Assembly (NCBI RefSeq): GCF_022458985.1
Contig: NC_061784.1
Coordinates: 24,734,545-24,798,544, forward strand
From: Mugil cephalus
Lineage: Eukaryota > Chordata > Actinopteri > Mugiliformes > Mugilidae
Direction of reading: 5' to 3'
DNA length: 64,000 bases
This document shows positions 47,886-57,949 of this stretch, piece by piece. The notes below the pieces were generated by a model. That model was not told the DNA's origin. It worked only from the letters and a program-made list of their open reading frames with translations, and did no database searches. A program made the position numbers and the translations under genes. Position 1 is the first letter of the stretch; each line of letters begins with the position of its first letter.

Positions 47886-48000
47886 ACCCGCCCACGAGCA
47901 TCGCACACCTGATCACATGGACAATCCAGGTGCACTGATGCATGATGGGAGAGCTCATAATGTTTTTTATTTGTAAATATTTTAATATTCAGACTTATAA

Positions 48001-48006
48001 AATAAA
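48001..48006 (+). promoter_or_regulatory. Probable alg8 poly(A) signal
   Basis: AATAAA followed by T/G-rich GATTGTTTGTTTTTATG. A second AATAAA is at 48073. Confidence 0.5.
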
Positions 48007-48097
48007 AATAATCATGTGGACCAAAACAGAACTAAACAAGATTGTTTGTTTTTATGTTTTCGTGTCTTTTCAAATAAAATGTAGAAGTTACTACTGT

Positions 48098-48212
48098 TTC
48101 CTCCTCCTCCACCACCTCCTGCTCCTCCTCCACCTCCTCCTCCTCCTCCTCCTCCTCCTCCTCTTCCTCATACATCCCTCCTGCTCCTCCTCCTCCACCT
48201 CCTCCATCCATA
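48098..48212. repeat. CTC/CCT-rich microsatellite
   Basis: Imperfect CTC triplets between the convergent alg8 and GCAP genes. Confidence 0.85.
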
Positions 48213-48214
48213 CT

Positions 48215-51138
48215 TACTATTTGAGGTGAATGTTTCGAGGGCGCAGACGCTGAATAAAAGACGAAGCGTTTGTTTAAAAACTTTATTGATAAGGCAACAC
48301 AAAACATGATGGGTTAAAACGAATGGAGCGATTTACGGGAAAGAAAACCAACTATTGCACAATAGGACGTGTTTGCGTTGACGTGAACCTGCAGATCAGA
48401 TCTGACTGTACGACTACTGGTTTGCAGCTTTAAGGACAAGATGGCGTCCTCCGAACATGATGCATGCTGGGAGATACTCCGGTGTATTTTACTCTTCGTC
48501 AAACTTTCCTCTTCATCGCCTCGTTTCACACAAACGTATAAAAATAAAAAGTTTTCAAACAGCCGATAGCTTTCATCTAAACCTGAGACGAGCAACACGA
48601 TGAAAACAACGTGTTCACGGAGCCGATGATTATTTACAGTTAAAGGTTTCAGAGCAGAAACCACCAACACGTTCAGAGAGAAACTATTTGGTTTGTACAG
48701 GTTAAATAAAGAGGATCTAACGTGTTAATTAACTTTACAATTCATCATGTTTGCACAGAACCAGGTTAGCACTTTCCTTTTGTTTACAGTCTTTATGCTA
48801 AGCTAAGCTAACCATCTGAACATGTAGCTCTTTGAGAGGGAGATCGGTCGAGGCTGAACCGAGTGTTTTAAAGTGCAGTTCCACTTACGGCCACTAGAGG
48901 CCGATCCAGAAAGAATCAGCCACGTTCTAGAAACACGTCTCTAGGTCGTTTCTGTCTAAGTGTGAATGACGTGTTAATGTTCTGGAAACGACATTATCAG
49001 ATTTTAGCTCATCCTCCCCAAACTGGTTCCAAACTGGTTCCAAACTGGTTCCAGACTGGTTCCAGACTGGTTCCAGGGAAGTACCCACTTGGAGCTGAGC
49101 TGAACAGACGAGAGGAAAACCACCATTTTAAAAACTAGAACCAGGGTCACACTGAAAAGAAAAGAGAAGTAATTCTAGAAAGACGAAGACTAGAAGCTGC
49201 TGTTCCAGCGTAGACTCATTAGGACCAGAGCAGCTCTGGATGGTGGCGATGACGTCCTCCATGTTTGTTGTTGTGTGTCTGTTTTAATCTGACGTAATGA
49301 CTTGGTTCTTCATCTATGGAAAAGCAAACCGGTTCTTTGGAGAAACCACGAGCACCAGGTTCTTTTTGGTGGAAAAGGGGCAAAGATTCTTTAACCCTCC
49401 AGGAACCAGGAACCATATGTGGTAACGTGGTTCCTGGTTCCTCTCAGTGAGGTTTAGTGTCATGTGGTTTTCATTGAGCCAATCAGAGAAGATCCAGGAA
49501 ACATCCTCAGGTCTAATCAGGGTCTAATGTGGTCTACAAGGTCCCCCCTCTGACCTGGTTTATTAGGAACCATGAAGAAGAACAAGTGTCCTAATGTTTC
49601 TAATGTGATGATGTTGATGATGTTCTAATGTGACAAACACATGTTTACATTAGTTTAAGGACCAGGAACCAGATATGAGACCAGGAACCAGACATGAGAC
49701 CAGAACCAGATATGAGACCAGGAACCAGATATGAGACCAGAACCAGATATGAGACCAGGAACCAGGAACCAGACATGAGACCAGGAACCAGACATGAGAC
49801 CAGAACCAGATATGAGACGTTCATTCATCTGGATTTAACACTATTTGTTAAATCCAGGGTTGAAGTCTACGACGTATTTCACGTATTTCAGTGAGAGTCC
49901 TGTAAAGGGTTAAAGACGCCGCTCGGTTCAGAGCTGGAAGACGACAGTAGTTCTGGTTTTTCGGACGCCTGGTCGGTCTTTAAACGCAGCACCAGCTCTG
50001 GACTCTGTGGAGGAGAAGCTTCATCTGAAGTGACTCTGCTCCATTACGGCTCAACCAGCTCAACCTTCTCCAGCATTAAGAGGATCAGCAGCTCCCAGCA
50101 TGCTTTGCTCCTCTGGTCGTAGCTGAACTGGGTCAGAAAGAGTCTGAGAGGTGGAGGTTTCTTCATGTTCATCACGTGAACCTGAGAGCAAAGCTTCATG
50201 GAATAAAACCAAGTTTCTCTACGTAAAGTCAACAGTTCTGGTCTGGTCCTTGGTCTAGTCCTTGGTCTAGTCCCTGGTCTGGTCCCTGGTCTAGTCCTTG
50301 GTCTAGTCCCTGGTCTGGTCCCTGGTCTAGTCCCTGGTCTAGTCCCTGGTCTGGTCCCTGGTCTAGTCCTTGGTCTAGTCCCTGGTCTGGTCCCTGGTCT
50401 AGTCCCTGGTCTGGTCCCTGGTCTGGTCCCTGGTCTAGTCCCTGGTCTGGTCCCTGGTCTGGTCCAGACTTCCTGTGTTACCGTTGCTACGTTAGACAAA
50501 CAACTCTGTTAGTTAGCATGTTAGCAATTTAGCAAGTTAACAATCATTCTAAGACGTGGACTTGTTGTTGGGTTTGGATCTATGAAGACCAGCTCCCTCC
50601 ATGGACCAGACTTTAAGGGTCCACATGAAGGGTCAGTTAGTTCTTTGGTTCCTTGTGGTCAGAGATGATTAATCTGAGAAAAGTCTTTGATGCTCGTATG
50701 TTAACGTTCTGTTTCTGAAGGTCGAGCTGATTTTTGTTTTTTATAACGATCTGAAAACTTTGATTTCTTTACTTTGATGATGAAGATAAAAATGACGTTT
50801 TTTTGAGTGAAGTCTGGGACGATCTGATCAAAGAATCAGTGAGAAGAAGAGAGAGAACTGGAGATGAAGCCATGTCGGCTTCTGTGTTTTGGAATCATCA
50901 GGAGAAGTTTTTAGTTTTCTGTCAAATTCCAAAATCAGAGTCTGAAGTTTGGCCGAAGGTTTGATTCCTGGAGGTTTGAGGCTCTGGGCTCCGACGAGCG
51001 TCTGTACGTTTGTGTCGTCTCTGGGGATCAGAGGAAAGATTTTTGTGAGGTGGATGATTCGTCTTCAGTCTGATTCGACCTTTGACCCACGGACGAGGAA
51101 CGAGGAGCCGGGACTCACAGTCCGTCACGTCCCTGGGT
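48215..51138. other. Downstream flank of the GCAP gene
   Basis: TTTATT at 48282-48287 reads AATAAA on the minus strand and could end a long GCAP 3'UTR. The stretch holds GGTTCCA repeats (49020-49080), inverted-repeat arm B, an ACCAGGAACCAGACATGAG repeat (49670-49818) and a GGTCTAGTCC / GGTCTGGTCC minisatellite (50232-50462). No further gene was recognised. Confidence 0.5.
49391..49616. repeat. Inverted-repeat arm B, downstream of alg8
   Basis: Opposite-orientation copy of 43331-43564. It shares, for example, GTGTCATGTGGTTTTCATTG and AAGTGTCCTAATGTTTC. Confidence 0.9.
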
Positions 51139-54100
51139 TTAATTTGTCATTTGTCTGAGGACGTCAGCCCGACCCTCCACGATGATCACCAGCACCGGCG
51201 TCAGGTCCATCATCTTCTTCAGCATCTCCATGATGTCCTCATGGTCCTTGGCTCCTTCGATGAACTCCTCCAGGGTCAACTCACCTGTCAGCAAAGGAAA
51301 CATTTACATGAGACGAGATGGGACGAGTTTGGACGGGATGTGAGATGCATAATTTATACATTTATATGTGTTTTAAGCCCCGTGGGGAAAAGTAAATATG
51401 TTACTGCACAAAAAATATTAACAGGTTAAAGCAGCTAAACAAAAGCTGTAAAAACAACTGGTGAGAAGGTTGAATATAAATAGTGACATTCATGATAAAA
51501 TAAACTCCAGCTGGAGATGACATGAGGTGACGTCAGGGATGAGTTGGTGTAGACGGATGTTCCATGTTCTTTGTTTTAAAGTGTTGTTTAGTTTTTATTT
51601 CACATTAAACGTGACGTCGTACCTTCTCCTTTCACGTCGATCCGCTCAAATATGAGGGACACGATCTCCTCGGGGTCGATCTCTCTGTTCCGTGTGATGT
51701 CCTGAATGGCCTGTAGGGGGAGACAAACACGAAAACTCAGAACGATCAACATTTAACCTCAAATTAAACCCGTGTCATTCCTGTCTAGCACTAAGATGCT
51801 CGTTAGTGTAGCCAAGGAAATAGTTTTACTCAGCCCAGGTAGTCGACATTTAAACTAGAGCCGTCAAAACTAACTCGTTAACGTTAATTAATCATCATCA
51901 TGATGAATGTGATTAATGAAGCATCTGCAGCAGAACGACTGTGAACGTGTCTCAGTTTGTCCAAGTAGCGTTAGCGTTAGCACCAGCTGATCCGGTAGTG
52001 ACAGGCAGCAGAACCAACCCATAAAGATGGAAGACGCTAAACAGCACGTTGGTCCTCTCCATGGGACATTTGAGGACAAAGACACCAAGAGGGACCAGTG
52101 GAGACACATAAAGTATCATCACACTCTGCAGGAAGGAGTTTTCTTTCCAGCTTCAAACAGCACATGAACCAAGCCAAGCATACGTTAGCCGGGGATTCTG
52201 CTAGCACTTGGGCTAACGCGGCTAACAGCTGGAGACAAACCAAGACAAACCAAGACAAAGACAAGCTGCCAATGCTGCTGCTAATATGTGTCCACTCCTG
52301 CAGCCACTGTTCACTGGGAGACACTGTTCTCAATAAGAAGCGTCAGCTCTCCTCTGGTTGGACAATGTCCACAAGTTAGTTTGGGACACATTAATGTGGA
52401 CAAAAAAAGATGTTGAGTTGTTCAGTTATTATGTGATTAACAGATAAAAAAAAGAATTAGATCTAATTGCGATTAATCCACACGAACCCTGAGATTAATC
52501 CGATTAAAGGTTTTAATCGTATCGTCATCAGCACCAACAAAAACACATGAAAGACAAATAAAAGTCAAATGTTTGGTTTCATTTAGTGAAGCCCACTCAT
52601 CGTTTGGATCTTTCTTTGATATCATCCTTTAAAGAGTCCTCCTCTACCTGGACCATCGTCCTTCAGGTGGTTTAACGTTCAGACTAACAGCAGCTTCCTG
52701 GAGGCTCATAGATTGAGCTCATTCAGCAGATTAACTCTCGTCTAATTTCAGAGCTAATCCAGCCCAGTTTCTCTGTCGGCTCACAGCTCCCTGCAAACTT
52801 CATGTAAAGTTACTGAAGACGCCTCATGTCATCATGTCGTTAGTGACTCGGCCTCCAGCTCCAGATATTCAACATTTATACATGGAAACCAGGGTTAAAG
52901 TTGTCAGAGGGATTAGTGCTGCCTCATGTCTGATGAATGAAGCTTCTAAGTGAACGTCTGAACTCTTGTCTCCTCAGATTTAATGAGTTTCTTTCCCCAG
53001 TGACTCAGCAGTGGGTTATTATGGACTGTTTGGAGCCTTATTGGCTTTTAACTCAGCCTTAGATGTTGGTTCTTGTTGTTACTTTAATCTGTCCTCATGT
53101 CTGTGTAGCGCTGCTCAGTCCAGGTTACGGTTCAGAGACCTCGTCATCCAACGTCTTCTACAAACACGGCAGTAAAGACCAGCCACGGAGGACCTGCCAA
53201 AGACTGGAGCAGGTCTGGGCTAACCCCAGGCTAACCTGGGGCTAACCCGGGGCTAACCCGGGTTACTAACCTGGGGCTAACCCGGGACTAACCCGGGTTA
53301 CTAACCTGGGGCTAACCCGGGACTAACCTGGGTTACTAACCTGGGGCTAACCCGGGGCTAACCCAGGACTAACCCAGGACTAACCCGACCATCGTACTGG
53401 ACCAGACTGAAGATAAAACCACTGAAAGACCTGAGGCAGAATTTAGACCAAACCAGACGGTCTCAGATAAAACCACCAAACAGGACAAACATGGACTCAA
53501 CCCTGGAGGACTGGACTGACCCGGACCCCCCATGACACTGGACCAGCAGCCTAACCCGGATCCAGACCGACCTCCCGGCCCATGAAATGATTGTGCAGTG
53601 AAGTTGTTGCGTAGTCTCTCTGTTACTGATCGTGCTCATGCAATGCATCATGGTAAATGTAGGCGGGGCCTGCTGATGAAACCTGACTGATTTACCGAGA
53701 AGATGGTCTCCAGCTCGTCCTTGTCGATCTTTCCGTTGCCGTCCTGGTCGAACAGTTTGAAATACCACTTCAGCTTCTGGTTGATTTCTCCTTTCAGCAT
53801 CAGGCTGATAGCGGCGATGTACTCCACGAAGTCGATGTAGCCGTCCTGCAAAAACACGGCCAGCAGCTCAGGCTCATCACCAAATAACTTTTAATGTGGA
53901 ACATCACAACAGGTCCAGCTGCTCTACGGAGGCCGACGGTGGTCAACATTACATCACCTTTTAAAAATCACTCTGGAATAATTCACTCACACAACGAGAA
54001 GCAGTAGAAGATGTAACTCATCTCATTCTTCTCTTTCTAATCCAATTACAAACATTCATTAATCATCATATAGAAACGATGCTGTGTTAAATGTGATGTT

Positions 54101-55135
54101 AGAGGCCTCAGCAGAAACACCACAGGCTGATTAAAGTGAATGTAAACATTCCAGGTTTTATCTGGTGTCAGGACGTCCTCTGTCTGAATCCACTTAGCTT
54201 CACAGTGCGGATAAAACGCTTTAAACCAATTAGACGCAGCGGAGACACGACTCCTGAGCTTCAGCCAGTCACAAACCACAACCTTCAAAATGAGACGGTC
54301 CTGGTTCAGCTTCACTTCCATGACTCTTTATTCTGCTCAGATCAGTTCAGTTTGACTCACTCATCAGTTACTTGGATTAGAACGACTTTACTGCTGTACC
54401 CAATGAACTGGCCGGGGTTTAGTTAACGTTCTTTATGAATTCATCTTTTCTAATTTATTCTGACTCAGATGTTTTTATGAATAACTTCCCTGATGAGAAA
54501 TGACTCGTCCCTGGTTCAGTATCAGTTAAATCAGTTAAATATCTGCAGGTTTGGTCCTGAATAAATGTGTGATGAGGTTATTTCTGTCTGTTCATTTCAT
54601 TTGGAGCAGTGGAAACATCCGATGGATTAAGACGTAGATTAAGAGCAGATCTGTGAAGTACGGCAGCTCAGAGCCGCCAAAAACCTCCCACTACAGATTT
54701 TTATCTTTGAGACTGTGGTGAGGAAATAGAGACGGGGACATCGTCCTGTTTCCACATGTTGATCCTGATCAGAGTTTAACTGCATTTAAATCCAGATCTT
54801 TCAGGGATGTGAACATACGACCTGTTTCTGCTGCGACTGTGTCTGGTCCTCTCCGTCCTCAGGTTGTAGCTTCTAACAGCGTTTATGGACCAGAACACAA
54901 CCCAGACCCTTTAGAACCTGGACCCGTGTGTGGAACGCACCCCGTCCATGTCGAAGGTGAAGAAAACCTGGTCCACGTAGCTGTTGGCGTCCTCGTTCAT
55001 GCCCTTCAGGTTGAGGATGGCCTTGAGCTCGAACAGCGTGATGAGGCCGGACGGAGACTCCCGCATGAACTTGTTGTACCAGTGGTGCATGTCCTCGGCC
55101 AGGATGTCGTCCAGGTTCGAGCCGTGGTTCCCCAT
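51139..55135 (-). CDS. Guanylate cyclase-activating protein (GCAP, guca1 family)
   Basis: Neuronal calcium sensor that activates retinal guanylate cyclase at low calcium in photoreceptors (family knowledge). Minus-strand exons: 55135-54941, 53845-53696, 51710-51623, 51284-51139; 192 residues in phase, ending TAA. The four-exon layout and length fit the family. Seen: MGNHGSN, so Gly2 is available for N-myristoylation; a degenerate first EF hand (SPSG where many GCAPs have CPSG); EF2 [14 protein letters not shown]3 [14 protein letters not shown]4 DVKGEGELTLEE; and between them [10 protein letters not shown], highly characteristic of GCAPs. Fish have six or more paralogues (guca1a to guca1g); I cannot tell which this is, so no symbol is given. 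It lacks the N-terminal cysteine pair I associate with GCAP5. An exceptional hairpin lies 222-269 bp upstream. Intron 2 carries a hAT-like element and a CCCGGG-rich minisatellite. Confidence 0.9.
51852..52530 (+). mobile_element. Decayed hAT-like DNA transposon, copy 1
   Basis: Begins ATTTAAACTAGAGCCGTC and ends in ATTAATCC/GATTAAAG-rich sequence typical of a common fish hAT family with TTAATCGYGATTAAT ends. Internal [21 protein letters not shown] and [10 protein letters not shown] fragments look like a broken BED zinc finger of a transposase; stops and frame shifts interrupt it. It lies in GCAP intron 2. Confidence 0.7.
53217..53390. repeat. CTAACCCGGGG minisatellite in GCAP intron 2
   Basis: Units GGGGCTAACC, GGGACTAACC and GGGTTACTAACCT; CCCGGG palindromes recur. 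Confidence 0.9.
53846..54940 (-). other. GCAP intron 1
   Basis: Runs from donor GTGCGT (54940) to acceptor TTTTTGCAG (53846). No repeat array or conserved exon was recognised in it. Confidence 0.7.
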
Positions 55136-55356
55136 GGATGCGGTTCCTCCGCACTGACAGCCTGTTGAAGGGGTCTGGAGTCCGGTTAGAAGTGTGAGGC
55201 GAAGCCGGCAGGAGGCTCGGACGCCGACATCCAGGCTGCACTGACTCTGCAGGCTCAGGACAAACCTCAGCACTTCTAACCCTCTTAGGTCCCGGAGGAA
55301 GAATCAAGGCAGCACCTAAAATAACTCCCTAATGAGATCAGGGCTCCTGCAGGGTG

Positions 55357-55404
55357 TCCTGCCAGGGGACGGGGCTGGAGGACCGGCCCCGTCCCCTGGC
55401 AGGA
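55357..55404. other. 22-bp GC-rich perfect hairpin upstream of the GCAP gene
   Basis: TCCTGCCAGGGGACGGGGC (55357-55375) is followed by a short centre and its exact reverse complement at 55386-55404. Three more pairs, one of them G-T, extend inward to an AGGA tetraloop at 55379-55382. It lies 222-269 bp upstream of the GCAP start codon. Confidence 0.95.
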
Positions 55405-57160
55405 GGAGGACGGAGGACGTTGTATAACAGAGTCACCTCGTCTGCCTCGTCCTCTCCTCAGAGACGGGACGTCCCTTCAGGACCAGGAACCGGTTTCATG
55501 TCCCAACAAAGACTCAAACATGAGTGAATGATTTTATTGTCCCTGATGTGGAGACACTGAAATGTTAACCTCCACCCGTCAGAGCTGCAGACAAACCACA
55601 TCAAACATCTTAAAATGTAAAAGTAAAAAGTCTCTGCTGACATGATTCACAGGTTCTCGTCAGACTGGATCCGTCCCGTTACTGAACGTGTCCTTAACAG
55701 AGCTGGATGTAAATGTGTGGACACGTTAAACTGCGCTGAGCTGCACTTCATCTACATTATCCCGTTATTTCTGTTCCTCTGAACATGTTTCTCGTATTTA
55801 AACGTCTGTGAGAACTTTAAACCTGAGTCTCTGCAAACTTTGGTTTTATTCTCATCACCACAATAAAGACTGTTACATGTAACGATGTTTCCTCCTGTGG
55901 CCTCTAATGAAGCAGTCAATGAACCGAAGCTGCTTCTGAAACCAGCTCAGTCTGACCTCAGAAGTCAACTAAACCTCTGTGGTTCTTTGAGGTTTAATGA
56001 TAAATGATCGGACGTTTGTTGGGATGTGATCGCTGAATGGACCAAACCTCAGGGTTCAAATCCCTGATGGAAGGAAGAAACCAGCCCCACTTGGATTCTT
56101 CTATATTTCCTCCTGGGGCTCATTATTTTAGTTTATTCATCCATTTATCCTAAAGTTCATATGTAAAAAGACCAGAAAATGACTTGAGACAAACCAACAC
56201 TAAACCAGTGGAATCATATCATCAACACAACAGCACTGATATTTAACGCTTTAACGTAGCAGAGAGTCCGTGGACCACAGCACATTGTTTTTTCCATGTT
56301 CACTGTCGATCGTTGCTTCTTTTTTTTCTGTTTGTTTGTTTTTAAACATAGAGCGGCCACGCCCACTTATGATGTCACAGTTCTCAGGGAAGAACCTGGT
56401 ATTTCTTGGTTCCCTTGAGAACCAACTGTTCAGGTTCTGAACCGGCCATTGTTTGGGTCTGACCCGGAGGAGGTTCCAGTAGAACTGACTCTTCTAAACA
56501 TGAGGCTTAACTGTTTCTAAAATGGTCAGAGGTGGAGCTGAGGCTAAAGACAGTTAGCGACACAGCATCAAAGAAGCCCCGCCCCTTAATTCATCAGGAC
56601 TAATCCTGGACGTATCTGAGGTGATAGAGGTATCTACCTGTCTCTTCCAGGAATCAGATTAACGGGATCTCTGCCAGCTGTTGGGGATCCTCCAGGACTC
56701 CTTCAAACAGCGTGACGCCGTCAGGGAAACCCAGAATAGCTGAACCTCTGACCTCTGAGTTCTTGGAAAGACTGTTTCATGACAAAGGTTTTAAAACGTC
56801 TTCCTCTGTTCTCTGACTGTTTATCTCTTCGGATGAATATATCCAGACACCTGTAGTTTAAATCATGATCAGGTTAAAGCAGGTTTTGTCTCAACTTTAC
56901 AAAAGAGAAGCTTGAAATTATTGAGCATGAACATTTTTGAACTACAGTTCCTCCAACGTCCACTAGAGGCGCCACCAGGGAGCCACTCTCCATAGACCTC
57001 CATGTTAAATCAACGCGTCCACGCTAACAGCTGTAGTTTCTAGGGAAACATCCAGACCTCAGGTCAGTTATTAGTAGTTAGTTAGTTAATATCTGGGTGA
57101 AAAGGCAACAATGGAACCAAACCAACAAGAACCAAAACTAATTTGATGATTTTTCTTATA
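55405..57160. other. GCAP-rcsd1 intergenic region
   Basis: No gene was recognised. TTTATT at 57166-57171 and 57215-57220 read AATAAA on the minus strand and probably end the rcsd1 transcript. Confidence 0.55.
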
Positions 57161-57429
57161 AAAGTTTTATTTAGTAGAGAACAGACATAAGGCTATGAAC
57201 ACTATATCAAGACATTTATTCTGATACATTCTGCTGCAGACATGTTTAAATAAACCCACAGACCTCATCATCCTCATCATCATCATCATCCTCATCATCC
57301 TCATCTATCACAGCTTTAAAGGCACCAAACATGATAAAAATAAAAACATTATCTTGGTATAAAAAGGATCCGTCCAGTGCTGCAGTGTGTAGCGAAGCTT
57401 TTACGTCTTTCCGAGTTAAAGCTGAACCT

Positions 57430-57905
57430 TCATCCGTCTCGTCTCCGTCTCGTCTCGTCTCGTCTCGTCTCGTCTCCGTCTCGTCTCCGCCTCGTCTCGT
57501 CTCATCTCGTCTCGTCTCGTCTCGTCTCGTCTCGTCTCGTCTCGTCTCCGCCTCGTCTCGTCTCATCTCGTCTCGTCTCGTCTCGTCTCGTCTCGTCTCC
57601 GTCTCGTCTCGTCTCATCTCGTCTCGTCTCGTCTCGTCTGTCTCGTCTCCGTCTCGTCTCCGTGTCTATCTCATCATCGTCTCGTCTATCTCAGCTTTAG
57701 ACCAACGATTAAACTTTCTTGTGTAAATGGATCTCGTCGTCTGCAGTCGTTCAAGCTTTACGTCTTCCGAGTTGCTGTCTCATCGTCTCGCTCGTTCGTC
57801 TCGTCTTCGTCTCGTCTCGTCTCGTCTCGTCTCGTCTCGTCTCCGTCTCGTCTCCGTCTCGTCTCGTCTCGTCTCGTCTTCGTCTCGTCTCGTCTCGTCT
57901 CTGCA
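57430..57905. repeat. Pentanucleotide (CGTCT)n arrays in the rcsd1 3'UTR
   Basis: Two arrays, about 57430-57660 and 57787-57902, with CGTCTC and CATCTC interruptions, start 45 nt after the rcsd1 stop (sense strand AGACG). The SRLVSSRLV and RRDETRRDE open frames are repeat products. Confidence 0.93.
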
Positions 57906-57949
57906 GGCCTCGCTGCTGCAGCATCTCCTTCATCATCGTGACTGATTCC

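Noticed and set aside
57246-57945. RRDET/RLVSS-rich open frames on both strands
   Set aside because: Encoded by the CGTCT pentanucleotide array; no domain, no consistent splice support.
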